Of a stretch of DNA of 64,000 nucleotides, positions 42,942 through 52,552 are shown in pieces (the first letter of the stretch is position 1; every line of letters starts with the position of its first letter). A program made the translations under genes and the position numbers. The notes under the pieces were generated by a model. It was not told the origin of the DNA and ran no database searches. It saw only the letters and a list, made by a program, of their open reading frames with translations. Source of the stretch: VRUE01 sp963715625 (GTDB lineage Bacteria; Actinomycetota; Thermoleophilia; Solirubrobacterales; 70-9); NCBI GenBank assembly GCA_963715625.1, contig OY970260.1:2790001-2854000 (forward strand), in the 5' to 3' direction.

Positions 42942-44297
42942 TCAGGCGACGCTCTCGACGACCGCCTCGCCGCCGCGGCCCGGCAGCACCGTGATGCCGC
43001 GGAAGCTCGCCCTCTCGTCCTTGGGACGGCTGGCCCGGAGCTGGGCGCGGGCGAGGATCCGCTCGATCGCGATCTTCATCTCGAGCAGGGCGAAGGACGC
43101 CCCGATGCAGCGGCGCACACCGCCGCCGAAGGGGATCCAGGCGTAGGGCTCAGGCGCACCTTCGAGGAAGCGCTCGGGGCGGAAGGCGAGCGGGTCGGGT
43201 GCGTAGAGGTCGGGGTCGCACTGCAGGAGCGAGATCGAGGCCGCCAGCTGGGTGCCGGGCTCGAACAGGTAGCCGCCCAGCTCCCGCGGCTCGGTCGGCG
43301 AGCGGAAGACCTCGGTGATGACCGGGCGGACGCGGAGCGTCTCCTTGATCGTGGCGTCCATGAACTCGCCTGACTCGCCCGCCTTCGCCTCGGCGGTGAG
43401 GCGCTCCAGCGCGGCCGGGGTGCGCAGCAGCCGCTCGAACGCCCACCCGATCGAGGTCGCGGTCGTCTCGTGGCCGGCGAGCAGGATCGTGATCAGCTCG
43501 TCGCGCAGCTCCTTGTCGGTCAGCGGGTTGCCCTCCTCGTCGCGGGCCGCGAGCAGCAGGCTGAGGATGTCGTCGCGCTCCTCGCGGTCGGGAGCGGCGC
43601 GGCGCTGGGCGATCTCCTCGTAGAGCATCTCGTCAACCCGGTCGCGGTTGCGGAGGAAGCGCCCCCACGGGCTGAGCGGGCCGAGGTCCTTCTGCACCAG
43701 GAGCAGCATCGGGCTGATCGAGGAGAGGCGCGGCAGGCGCCGCTTCAGCTCGGCGACCCGATCGGGCTCGGAGACCCCGAAGACCGCCCGGATCATCACC
43801 TCCAGCGTGATCTCCTGGCCGACGGTGCGGGTGCGGACGGTGTCGCCCGGGCTCCAGCCGTCGATCTCGCGGTCGGCGATCTGGGCGATCAGCTCGGCGT
43901 AGTGGGCGATCGCCTGGCCGTGGAACGCCGGCAGCATCAGCTTCCGCATCCGCATGTGGCGATCGCCGTCGAGCAGCAGCAGCGAGGCCTGCCCGACGAC
44001 CGGCTCCATGATCTGCCGCGGCTCGGCGACGTTGTAGTCGGCCGGCTTCCACTTGAACATCTGCTCGACCAGCTCGCGGTCGGCGACGTGGAAGACGTCC
44101 CCGGCGATCGAGTCGCTGGTGCGGAAGATGCGGCCGTAGCGCCGTCGCATGAACGACCTCGCCGCGAGCGGGCGGGCGACGCCGAGCCAGGACTGGAGTG
44201 GGCCGGGGAGCGGAGGGCCCGGGATGTCGGTGGCCGGGCGGGCCGGAGAGGCCGGGGGCGTTGAAGGACCTGTCTCGGTTGCGATCGGCGCCGGCAT
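42942..44297 (-). CDS. Cytochrome P450
   Basis: A 451-residue P450 with all landmarks. The I-helix is LLAGHETTATS, the K-helix is KETLRVRP, and the heme loop is FGGGVRRCIGASFA. It is related to the P450 half of the AroQ-P450 fusion (shared LMLPAFHG/LMLPRFHG and similar spacing) but has the normal oxygen-activation motif. Substrate unknown. An upstream palindrome separates it from peroxiredoxin. Redox partners are not adjacent. Confidence 0.94.
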   Translation of the reverse strand: MPAPIATETGPSTPPASPARPATDIPGPPLPGPLQSWLGVARPLAARSFMRRRYGRIFRTSDSIAGDVFHVADRELVEQMFKWKPADYNVAEPRQIMEPVVGQASLLLLDGDRHMRMRKLMLPAFHGQAIAHYAELIAQIADREIDGWSPGDTVRTRTVGQEITLEVMIRAVFGVSEPDRVAELKRRLPRLSSISPMLLLVQKDLGPLSPWGRFLRNRDRVDEMLYEEIAQRRAAPDREERDDILSLLLAARDEEGNPLTDKELRDELITILLAGHETTATSIGWAFERLLRTPAALERLTAEAKAGESGEFMDATIKETLRVRPVITEVFRSPTEPRELGGYLFEPGTQLAASISLLQCDPDLYAPDPLAFRPERFLEGAPEPYAWIPFGGGVRRCIGASFALLEMKIAIERILARAQLRASRPKDERASFRGITVLPGRGGEAVVESVA

Positions 44298-44317
44298 CGT
44301 CCCAGAGACAGTAGCCG

Positions 44318-45079
44318 TCAGTCGCCGTCGAGGAGCTCATCGAGCGCGATGCCGCCGATCACCGAGCGCGGTTGCTCGGCGACCACGTCCGAGCCCGGGC
44401 GCGCCTGCTCGTCGCGCCGCTTGATCAACAGCCACTGCGGCTTCTCGCCGGGCCGGGTGCGCTGCAGGGCGAAGCCGCCGCGCAGCTTCTCGCCGTGCAG
44501 GACGAAGACCGCGTGGCCGCACTCCAGGGCCTCCGGCCAAGGCACCCGTCCGCCCTGCTCGTAGTGGCCGCGGTCCCAGACGATGACGCCGCCGCCGCCG
44601 GTCTGGCCCTCGAAGGAGTTGTGGGCGAGGTCGTGATCCGCGACCTGCACCGCGAGCCGTTTCACCGCGGGGTCCATCGAGGGGCCCTTGGGGACCGCCC
44701 AGGAACGCATCGCCCCGCCGACCTCCAGGCGCAGGTCGAAGTGATGCGCGGTCGCCTGGTGCTCCTGGACGACGAAAACGCCGGCGCTGACGCCGCGGAC
44801 CGCGAACTGCTCGTGTCCCTCGACCTTCAGCCGCTCGACGGCCACCTCCTCGACCCGGGCGCCGCGCGGCCCCTCGCGCAGGAAAGCGACCAGCCCCTCG
44901 ACGGTGTCCTCCGGCCCCTCGGCGTGGACGAGCACGCTGCCATCCTTCTCGTTGCGCACCCAGCCCATCGCCCCCAGCCGCCGGGCCTCCCTCACCGTCG
45001 CGTCCCGGTAGCCCACGCCCTGAACCCGGCCGCGGACAACCGCCCGCACCGCGATCCCATCTTTGCCAGTCCGTCGCAC
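44318..45079 (-). CDS. Acylphosphatase fused to a LigD-type 3'-phosphoesterase domain
   Basis: A 253-residue two-domain protein. Residues about 9-95 are an acylphosphatase (GRVQGVGYRDATVREA with the catalytic Arg, and GWVRNEKDGSV with the catalytic Asn). Residues about 100-240 are the phosphoesterase domain of bacterial LigD NHEJ ligases (FVVQEHQATAHHFDLRLE and WAVPKGPS). LigD phosphoesterases trim 3'-phosphates or ribonucleotides at DNA ends. I do not know this fusion from characterised proteins. No Ku, polymerase or ligase gene is nearby. Start GTG 45079. Confidence 0.85.
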   Translation of the reverse strand: MRRTGKDGIAVRAVVRGRVQGVGYRDATVREARRLGAMGWVRNEKDGSVLVHAEGPEDTVEGLVAFLREGPRGARVEEVAVERLKVEGHEQFAVRGVSAGVFVVQEHQATAHHFDLRLEVGGAMRSWAVPKGPSMDPAVKRLAVQVADHDLAHNSFEGQTGGGGVIVWDRGHYEQGGRVPWPEALECGHAVFVLHGEKLRGGFALQRTRPGEKPQWLLIKRRDEQARPGSDVVAEQPRSVIGGIALDELLDGD

Positions 45080-45224
45080 CAGAGGTCAAAGCTATCCGGC
45101 CTGCGCGCTCGTGCCACCGGCCGAACCGGCTTGCCTCCGTCCAGCCGTTGAACGAAGAAGTGACAGGTGACGAGCTCCGCCCCGCGTGGAACTACGTCGG
45201 AGCCGCCATTCATTGATTGACGAC

Positions 45225-45861
45225 TTAAGGTAGATATCCCTCAACCCGAGAGGGCTTAGGAGACTCAAAGCAGGTCAGCCCCACGGTCACCCGAATCTCT
45301 TCCCCTCCCGAGTCGCGCAGTCGTACCGCGGCCTCGGCAGCGCGCTCCGGAATCTTGCTGACGAGTCGCTTCAGAATCCTCAATCGTTTCGTCCCAAGCT
45401 TGCTCGTCAAATCGCTCATCGGTCCATGAGACGTGCCGATCGGGACGCTTGTCGATGGTCCCGGCCGCACCCGCCTCTTGCAAACGGGCTACGTAGTTCG
45501 TGAGCGTCTCCGCCGTGCCCCCTTCTTGCTCCGGGAGGGAGAGGCTAGCCCAGTCGAGCTGATCGAACCAGGCAAGCTCGGTGGCTCGGTAGAAAAGCTC
45601 GTCGGCACCGCGCCTCTTTCCCCCGCGGCCGCTCGTCCCAACGAGCTCGATGTACCCGAGTTTCTCAAGGGCACGGAACTGGCCGTAGACCTGCTGGTAG
45701 GAGTATTTCTGAAAGGCCCGTTCGAAGCCCTTCACGCTCATTGGTCGCCGTTTCAGCTCGCCAAGGATCTTGAGCCGAAGCGGATTGGCCAGGGCCTTTG
45801 CTCGTCGTACCCTCGCCAGCTCCCGACCACAAGCGTCTACTTCGGTGGATTCGAGCTCCAT
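45225..45861 (-). CDS. Winged-helix regulator (family of the 53.1 kb gene), one frameshift
   Basis: About 210 residues from ATG 45861 (RBS AAAGGA). An N-terminal winged helix (ALANPLRLKILGELKRRPMSVKGFERAF ... QVYGQFRALEKLGYIELV) is followed by a C-terminal helical domain. The frame breaks near 45388: removing one A from GAAACG restores RILKRLVSKIPERAAEAAV, which aligns with VLEKLKSVQDIAARAANRM of the regulator at 53.1 kb. The gene is divergent from an 18-residue peptide ORF across a 15-base-arm AT-rich palindrome. Ligand unknown. Confidence 0.72.
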
Positions 45862-45935
45862 CTTCGGTCCTTTCAAATTTCGCTGAACGACCCGGAGAGC
45901 CTAGCTGCTTTCGTCGGATTGATCTCTTTTATCTT

Positions 45936-45975
45936 TTGCTTTAAATTTTTAAATTAATCTAAAAATTTAAAGCAA
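45936..45975. promoter_or_regulatory. AT-rich 15-base-arm palindrome, probable operator/promoter
   Basis: Arms TTGCTTTAAATTTTT (45936-45950) and AAAAATTTAAAGCAA (45961-45975) are perfect, with a ten-base spacer AAATTAATCT. It is strikingly AT-rich in this GC-rich window and lies between the regulator start and the peptide ORF, 15 bases before the latter. It is a likely binding site for the adjacent regulator or an RNA hairpin covering the peptide leader. Confidence 0.7.
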
Positions 45976-45990
45976 TTGGAAGGAGGAGGC

Positions 45991-46047
45991 ATGAAGCTTG
46001 CATCGAGCACACCGGTCTTGCCGGTTCTCATCACCAAGAACAACTAA
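45991..46047 (+). CDS. 18-residue micropeptide ORF
   Basis: ATG 45991 to TAA encodes MKLASSTPVLPVLITKNN. It is preceded by GGAAGGAGGAGGC, one of the strongest ribosome-binding sites in the window, and followed 17 bases later by a 13-base-arm hairpin. The order promoter palindrome, RBS, ORF, hairpin is that of a real short gene. It is divergent from a winged-helix regulator. A second module with the same plan lies at 52.8-53.7 kb. The peptide is hydrophobic and unlike a leader peptide; function unknown. Confidence 0.6.
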   Translation: MKLASSTPVLPVLITKNN

Positions 46048-46382
46048 TGATCCGACGGTGCATTGAGAGGGCTTTCCTGACACCGGGAAAGCCCTCTCGG
46101 AGGCTGGTCAGATGGGGGATCGGCCCAAAGAGAGTGCAGTTCCTTAGCTGAGATGCCCTTGCTTCGCCGGAGGGTCTGATTTGCGACTCACGGCAGGACG
46201 GGCTTGAGCCGATTTGGATAGGCGCTGGGCCAGCGTTTGTTTTCCAAAACGAAAGTAAATGCAGGGAGTTTCACTTTGAAAAGTGAGTTTGAAGAACTAC
46301 AGAGGTTCCTTAAGACTGCCGCTGTAGTTCCTTAGTGCTCTGGATCGACTGGAGCGCGCTATTTGGAAGCGAGGCGAGCGGT
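46048..46382. other. 335-base region: terminator-like hairpin and small inverted repeats, no gene
   Basis: After the micropeptide stop there is a hairpin (46065-46098, listed separately). The rest holds several repeats of TTCCTTAG/TTCCTTAA (46140, 46307, 46327), an inverted repeat TCACTT/AAGTGA near 46270, and GAACTACAG/CTGTAGTTC near 46291-46331, just upstream of the next regulator. I see no convincing ORF. These repeats may be operator sites of the 46.4 kb regulator. Confidence 0.5.
46065..46098 (+). terminator. Hairpin downstream of the micropeptide
   Basis: Perfect arms GAGAGGGCTTTCC (46065-46077) and GGAAAGCCCTCTC (46086-46098) with an eight-base loop TGACACCG. There is no T-tract. Its position right after the 18-residue ORF suggests transcription termination. 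Confidence 0.7.
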
Positions 46383-46736
46383 GTGGCTAGACGAAGCGGG
46401 ACGAGCGGGCGAGCTGCAAAGGGCAAGGACGAGGGAGTGACTGCGACGCTGATCGAGGCGCTTAACCACCCGCTTCGGCGGGAGCTTCTGAGAAGGCTGC
46501 ATGAATCCGATGAGGCCCGTAGCCCGAGCCAACTGTCGGAGATCCTTGACGAGGGACTCAGCAAGGTCTCCTACCACATGAGGGTTCTCGCCAAACGGCA
46601 TGCCGTCAAAAGGACGGGCTACAGGCGGGTTCGGGGTGCACGTGAGAACTTCTTCGTGTCAAGGGTTGCGGGGAATGCGCGAGTCGTCGCGATTCTGGCC
46701 GACACCGAGAGGGAAGACGGTGGGGCGCGGCGATAA
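46383..46736 (+). CDS. ArsR-like winged-helix regulator
   Basis: About 117 residues from GTG 46383. The winged helix is clear: LIEALNHPLRRELLRRLHE, then PSQLSEILDEGLSKVSYHMRVLAKRHAVKRTG. No metal-ligand cysteines are visible, so metal sensing is unlikely. An MFS exporter gene follows after 99 bases on the same strand and may be its target. Inverted repeats lie immediately upstream of the gene. Confidence 0.78.
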   Translation: MARRSGTSGRAAKGKDEGVTATLIEALNHPLRRELLRRLHESDEARSPSQLSEILDEGLSKVSYHMRVLAKRHAVKRTGYRRVRGARENFFVSRVAGNARVVAILADTEREDGGARR

Positions 46737-46835
46737 GGACCTCGCAGGGAGGGATGCGAGGGGAGGCGAGCCGAGGCGCGTGGCCGCGTCCCGACATCGC
46801 CCCGGTCCGCCATCTGGAGGGAGATCGAGTTCCTG

Positions 46836-48137
46836 ATGCCGCGGTCCCTCCGCCCATCCGCGGTGCCTGGGCACTCGCCAGCCGCTCGCCTGGTGCAGGC
46901 TCAGTTTGCCTCGGGGGTGGGTCGGTTCATGGTCTTGGCGGCGATGCCGTTTGCGGTGTTCTCGACCGGCGGCTCGACCGGCCAGGTCGGTATTGCCCTG
47001 GCGTGCGAGGCCGGGATATATGTCTCGCTCCTTGTCGTCGGCGGCGTCGTCGGCGACCGGCTGCCGCGTCGTTCTGTGCTGGTCGGGGCGGACCTGCTTC
47101 GCTTCGGATCGCAGGGGACCGTGGCGGTTCTGCTGATCCTGGGAGACGCCGCTTTCTGGCAGCTCATCGCTGCTCAGGTCTTGGGCGGGGCTGGGGCCGC
47201 GTTCTTCAGTCCGACGATGACCGGCTTCGTGCGGGAAGTCGCGCCTGAAGAGCAGCTGCAGAAGGTGAATGGGCTCCGCAAGATGGCGGACGCCGCCGCC
47301 GCAGTCGCCGGACCGGCTCTCGCCGCGCTGCTGGTCGCGGGAGCCGGGCCTGGGTGGGCATTCGGCGTTGACGCGCTGACCTTCCTCGTCAGCGCGATCT
47401 TGCTCGTCGGCGTGCGAGGGCGCCCCGACGCCGCAGCATCCTGGGTGAGCGGTGAAGGCAGTTTCTCGATGCTCGCGGGCATTCGCGAGGGCTGGGTGGA
47501 GTTTCGGTCGCGGACGTGGCTTTGGGTTGTCGTGCTCGAGTTCGCGGTGGTGAACGCTCTTGTCATCGCCCCGTTCTTCGTGCTTGGGCCGAACATGGCC
47601 GCCGGTGCCGTGGGTGGTGCGCCGGGCTGGGCGATCATCCTCTGCGCGCTTGCCGCCGGAGAGGCGACCGGCGGAATCATCGGCCTGGGCTGGAGGCCCG
47701 CCCGCCCATTGGTCGCGGCGTTGCTCGCCGCGACCTTGTGGGCGACACCCTTGCTGGCGCTGGCGGCTCTGGCGCCAATGCCGCTGGTGGCTGTCGCGGC
47801 CCTCGTGGGAGGAGCCGGGAATGCGTTGTTCGGCGTCTTGTGGGAGACGACGTTGCAGGGACACGTCCCGGCCAAGCGGCTCTCGCGGGTCATGTCTTAC
47901 GACGAACTTGGCTCTTCGGGGGTGCTTCCACTGGGCTACGTGGCCGGCGGGGCGGCCGTTGGGATGTTCGGGCCCTCAGCGGCGCTGGTTGGGGGAGCGA
48001 CGGTGCTGTTCGTCGCGACGGCGGCCGTCCTGGCGGTGCCGAGCGTGCGGGCGCTGCGCCCGGCTGCGGCTGCTGGCGCGAACGTGCCTCGGTCAGCGTG
48101 GGCTGAAGGGGTCACTCTTGTGAGGTCGGCCGTATGA
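46836..48137 (+). CDS. MFS transporter (EntS-like exporter)
   Basis: A 433-residue protein with twelve predicted membrane segments. The intracellular loop GDRLPRRSVLVGADLLRFGSQ after TM2-3 is the MFS signature A type. The GLRKMADAAAAVAGPALAALLV segment matches the EntS/multidrug exporter group. The substrate is unknown. It lies downstream of an ArsR-like regulator, a common arrangement for drug-inducible efflux. Confidence 0.87.
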   Translation: MPRSLRPSAVPGHSPAARLVQAQFASGVGRFMVLAAMPFAVFSTGGSTGQVGIALACEAGIYVSLLVVGGVVGDRLPRRSVLVGADLLRFGSQGTVAVLLILGDAAFWQLIAAQVLGGAGAAFFSPTMTGFVREVAPEEQLQKVNGLRKMADAAAAVAGPALAALLVAGAGPGWAFGVDALTFLVSAILLVGVRGRPDAAASWVSGEGSFSMLAGIREGWVEFRSRTWLWVVVLEFAVVNALVIAPFFVLGPNMAAGAVGGAPGWAIILCALAAGEATGGIIGLGWRPARPLVAALLAATLWATPLLALAALAPMPLVAVAALVGGAGNALFGVLWETTLQGHVPAKRLSRVMSYDELGSSGVLPLGYVAGGAAVGMFGPSAALVGGATVLFVATAAVLAVPSVRALRPAAAAGANVPRSAWAEGVTLVRSAV

Positions 48138-48183
48138 GCGCGACGGGGCCCTCGCCGGCGGTGGGCCAGCCCCGTGGGCTTCC

Positions 48184-49539
48184 TCATCCGTCCGTGCGAG
48201 GCTTGAGCCGCGAGTAGCGAGTGAACCAATCCGCGGCGAGGTCGGAGACCCGCTCCAGCGCTCCCGGCTCTTCGAAGAGGTGGGTGGCGCCGGGGACGAC
48301 GGCGACCTCGTGCTCGCAGCGCAGCAGCCTTGCCGCCTGTTCGTTCAGCTCCAGCACCTGCCAGTCGGCGCCGCCGACGATCAGCAGGGTCGGCGAGGCG
48401 ACCTCTTCGAGGCTCTCGGCGGCGAGGTCCGGGCGGCCGCCGCGTGAGACCACGGCACGTATCTCGGCGCCCAGGCGAGCGGCAGCGCGCAATGCCGCCG
48501 CGGCCCCGGTGGAGGCACCGAAGTAGGAGATCGGCAGCTCGCCGATCTCCGCCTCGTCCCTGACCCACGCGGTGGCCGCGAGCAGGCGCTCGGCCAGCAG
48601 CGCGATGTCGAAGACCTTGGCGCGGTCGAGTTCCTCCTCGGTGGTGAGCAGGTCGAAGAGCAAGGTCGCGAAGCCGGCTTCGTTCAGCGCCTCGGCGACC
48701 TGACGGTTGCGCGGGCTGAGGCGGCTGGAGCCGCTGCCGTGGGCGAAGATCACCAGGCCGGCGGCGGGCTCGGGCAGTCGCAGGTCGCCGGCCAGGCGCA
48801 GCCCCGGCGCGAGCTCGATCTCGACCGGGCGCTCGGCGGGCGGCGGGTCCACCTGCGCCGGTGGTTCCGCGGTTGCAGCAGCCTGGCCGGGCACGCGGGC
48901 CGCCTCCAGCAGCTCGACCACCTCCTCATCGGCGACCTGACCGAAATCGACGTAGAACTGGCCGATGCCGAAGAAACCGTGCGGCTGCTTGAGGCAGGCG
49001 ATCTCGTCGAAGTCGCCGCCAAGCCGCTCCTCGGTGCCGGGCGGAGCGACCGGCACCGCGAGGATCACCTTGCCGGCACCGCGAAGTTTCAGCGCCTTGC
49101 CGGCGGCGACGGCGGTGCCGCCGGTCGCGATTCCGTCGTTGACCAGGATCACCGTGCGGCCCTCGACCGGATAGGGCTCCTCGTTGCCGCGGTAGAGCCG
49201 CTGCCGCCGCTCCAGCTCCGCCGACTCCTGGGCGATGACCGCCTCCAGCTGCGTGCCGGAGATCCCGACCAGCTCAGCGTCCGCTCGGCGGACGAAGCGG
49301 ACGCCGCCCTCGGCGATCGCACCGATCCCGTACTCGGGATTGAACGGTGCCCCGAGCTTTCGCACCAGCAGGATGTCGAGCGGAGCGACGAGCGCCTTCG
49401 CGACCTCGAAACCGACCGGGACGCCGCCGCGCGGCAGGGCGACCACCAGCGGCTCCTCTCGGCCGAAGCGCTCCAGCACCTCGCCGAGGCGACGCCCAGC
49501 CTCTCTGCGATCCACGAACAGGGCCAGACGGTTCGCCAT
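48184..49539 (-). CDS. Phosphoribosyltransferase fused to a dienelactone-hydrolase-like domain
   Basis: A 451-residue fusion. Residues 1-210 are a type I phosphoribosyltransferase (PRPP loop VILVNDGIATGGTAVAA, N-terminal ALPRGGVPVGFEVA). Residues about 235-450 are an alpha/beta hydrolase of the dienelactone-hydrolase group (FAHGSGSSRLSPRN, nucleophile in YFGASTGAAAALRA, late His in GATHLFEEPG). Fusions of this kind occur in actinobacterial stress regions near erythromycin-esterase-like genes, as here. Substrates are unknown. Confidence 0.87.
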   Translation of the reverse strand: MANRLALFVDRREAGRRLGEVLERFGREEPLVVALPRGGVPVGFEVAKALVAPLDILLVRKLGAPFNPEYGIGAIAEGGVRFVRRADAELVGISGTQLEAVIAQESAELERRQRLYRGNEEPYPVEGRTVILVNDGIATGGTAVAAGKALKLRGAGKVILAVPVAPPGTEERLGGDFDEIACLKQPHGFFGIGQFYVDFGQVADEEVVELLEAARVPGQAAATAEPPAQVDPPPAERPVEIELAPGLRLAGDLRLPEPAAGLVIFAHGSGSSRLSPRNRQVAEALNEAGFATLLFDLLTTEEELDRAKVFDIALLAERLLAATAWVRDEAEIGELPISYFGASTGAAAALRAAARLGAEIRAVVSRGGRPDLAAESLEEVASPTLLIVGGADWQVLELNEQAARLLRCEHEVAVVPGATHLFEEPGALERVSDLAADWFTRYSRLKPRTDG

Positions 49540-49594
49540 GAGGACAACCTTAGGAGGTGCGACCCACTGTCAGTAACGCAGGAGCGCGGCCACG

Positions 49595-49740
49595 CTCCCG
49601 GACGGCAACTACTCGGAGCGAGAGCTGGCCACCTGGCGCCGGAGAATCGCCGCCTGGCGCGTCCGCCGCGACGTCTTCGCTTAGCTGAACAACGATTGGC
49701 GGGGCTTTGCGCCGCGCAACGCGATGAGCCTGCGCAGCGG
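49595..49740 (+). pseudogene. C-terminal remnant of a DUF72-like gene with a nonsense codon
   Basis: Reading frame LPDGNYSERELATWRRRI ... DVFA, then a TAG stop, then LNNDWRGFAPRNAMSLR. This matches the ending of DUF72 proteins (dVyaYFNND...G.A..NA..L), with TAG in place of the Tyr codon. No upstream part of the gene is present, because the region before 49590 is the promoter of the PRTase fusion. It is a degraded fragment of about 48 codons. Confidence 0.6.
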
Positions 49741-49772
49741 CTGTCCCATACCGTGGACAGCCCTTCCGGCCC

Positions 49773-51084
<1,312 letters not shown>

Positions 51085-51107
<23 letters not shown>

Positions 51108-51384
51108 GGGCCTCCTCCACCTCCAGATCGCCGTCGGAGACCTTGAAGCCGACCGTGTCGACGTAATCGCCGGCACCGGCGCTCGTCTTCATCCGCGCCA
51201 TGTCCGCGGTGACGCCGCAATCGGCGAGGTCCCGGGCGGCGCTGGGGTTGAAACAGCGGGCCAGAAGCCACTCCTCGACTTCGTCTGCCTCGAACCCTGA
51301 TTCCACCCAGGTCTCGGCCGCGTCGTCGGGATTGCCACCGTGGGCAAAGTGGCCATGCTTGTCGATCACCTCTCGAACCGTCAT
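51085..51384 (-). CDS. Small conserved-looking acidic protein of unknown function
   Basis: A 99-residue acidic protein starting at ATG 51384. It contains WVESGFEADEVEEWLLARCFNPSAARDLADCGVTADMA, a helical repeat-like stretch. Coupling to the erythromycin-esterase-like gene (23-base overlap) supports a real gene. I do not recognise the family. No membrane or signal segments are present. Confidence 0.7.
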
Positions 51385-51504
51385 GTTGAACTCCGATTCT
51401 CTGCGCCTTTCCAGCACAAGTCATCGGGGGAATCCCCTTCGGTGAGCTTCGGCTTTCCACCGATGACAGGCGCTTTGAACGCACCCCGAACTATCATCGG
51501 CGCC

Positions 51505-51717
51505 GTGACCGGCCTCATAGCGCTCAACCTCGCGCGCAATCGGGGACGGACGGCTCTGACCGCGACCGGGATCGCGATCGGGGTGGCGACTATCGTCGCG
51601 CTGCTGACGGTCACGCGTCGGGGCCGGGTGAGGCGATGGTCGGCAGCGCCCTGGCGACCTCAAGCGCCTCGAGCACCAGGACGACGAATCGCTACGAATC
51701 GGCGGGGAGAACCTTGA
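51505..51717 (+). pseudogene. N-terminal remnant of a MacB/FtsX-type ABC permease
   Basis: GTG 51505 opens a frame whose first 37 residues (ALNLARNRGRTALTATGIAI GVATIVALL) match the N-terminal membrane segment of FtsX/MacB permeases. It then runs into non-homologous, Arg-rich sequence and a stop overlapping the PIN-toxin gene. The remainder of the permease is absent. The fragment may have been truncated when the toxin-antitoxin pair arrived. Confidence 0.55.
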
Positions 51718-52114
51718 AGGCGTCGCTCCGCAACGGCGTCATTGCCCGAAAGGCGCGCTCGTCGAAGCTGGCGATCCGATCGGTCCTATGCCGGTCGGCG
51801 AGCACGGCAAGCGAGGCGTCGGCGAGGCCCAGCTCGAGGTCCCGGTAGCGACGCGCCAGGTCCCGGGCCAGCCCCAGCTCCTTGCGACCGAGGCAATCGA
51901 CGACGAAGGTGCCCGCCGCGAGGTCGTCGAGGAAGGCGAGCTCGACATCGACGCCGAGCCGGGAGAGGATCAGGTAGTCGGCCTCGGCAACCGCCACCTG
52001 CGAGGTGACGAGCGGCCCTCCCTCGCCTTCGAACAGCGCGACGACCGCCTCGTGCTCGGGGTCGTCGGCATCGGCCTGCGCGAAGAGCGTGCCGGCGTCG
52101 ACGATCAGGGTCAT
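51692..52114 (-). CDS. PIN-domain (VapC) toxin 2
   Basis: A 140-residue PIN-domain protein. The acidic motif is at the start (MTLIVDAGTLFAQADADD), with AEADYLIL and LADASLAVLADR in the middle and IASFDER late. It starts inside the VapB gene by a four-base ATGA overlap. It is a probable RNA-cleaving toxin, different in sequence from the 38.8 kb PIN protein. Confidence 0.88.
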   Translation of the reverse strand: MTLIVDAGTLFAQADADDPEHEAVVALFEGEGGPLVTSQVAVAEADYLILSRLGVDVELAFLDDLAAGTFVVDCLGRKELGLARDLARRYRDLELGLADASLAVLADRHRTDRIASFDERAFRAMTPLRSDAFKVLPADS

Positions 52115-52347
52115 CGACCGCGCTCGCCCCGAGCCTTGCGGTAGAGCTCATCGGCATCCCAGCGCCGGTCCGCGTCGCCCCCGCTGCGCCCCTTCCCCAT
52201 GCTGTGAAAGGCCCGCGACGGCGCCTCGGAGAGCACCCGCTCCACGCCTTCGCGGATCAGCTCGGCCTGGCTGCGCCCACTCGAGGTCGCCAGCCGGCCC
52301 AGGCGCTCGGCCTGGGAATCGTCGATGTAGACGGTGGTCTTGTGCAT
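52111..52347 (-). CDS. Ribbon-helix-helix VapB antitoxin 2
   Basis: A 78-residue protein from ATG 52347. The N-terminal ribbon-helix-helix (HKTTVYIDDSQAERLGRLATSSGRSQAELIREGVERVL) binds DNA, and the charged C-terminal tail (GDADRRWDADELYRKARGER) should wrap the toxin. The operator candidate is the palindrome just upstream at 52360-52371. Confidence 0.88.
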   Translation of the reverse strand: MHKTTVYIDDSQAERLGRLATSSGRSQAELIREGVERVLSEAPSRAFHSMGKGRSGGDADRRWDADELYRKARGERGR

Positions 52348-52359
52348 GTGTGTATGGTA

Positions 52360-52371
52360 CCAGCTAGCTGG
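52360..52371. promoter_or_regulatory. 12-base perfect palindrome CCAGCTAGCTGG, VapBC operator candidate
   Basis: The perfect palindrome CCAGCTAGCTGG lies 12 bases upstream of the VapB start. Its size and position suit autoregulation by a ribbon-helix-helix dimer. Confidence 0.6.
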
Positions 52372-52509
52372 CATGCCCTGCGAATTTCTGGCACACCTGT
52401 TCTCCGGCTCCGGCTCAGCTCAGCTCAGTATCTTTCCGCGCCTGAGAGGCCTCCTCGGAGCGGCAGACGCACCGTTCGCGTTCTCGTGTAGCCTGTCGAG
52501 CTTGTGAAG

Positions 52510-52523
52510 TTTACTATGGTAAA
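52510..52523. promoter_or_regulatory. Inverted repeat TTTAC-TATG-GTAAA upstream of a small XRE gene
   Basis: TTTAC and GTAAA flank TATG, 30 bases upstream of the ATG of the 65-residue XRE protein. Together with a nearby TTGTGA it may form a promoter/operator for autoregulation. Confidence 0.45.
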
Positions 52524-52552
52524 GTGGATCGGCAGCACAGACGATTGCCGGC

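Noticed and set aside
45265..45400. Original C-terminus of the 45.2 kb regulator as a real Arg-rich tail
   Set aside because: The alternative frame aligns with the paralogue at 53.1 kb, so the Arg-rich tail results from the frameshift.
46112..46147. 11-codon ORF (MGDRPKESAVP) after the 46065 hairpin
   Set aside because: A GGAGG precedes it, but that belongs to the hairpin flank; too short and without other support.
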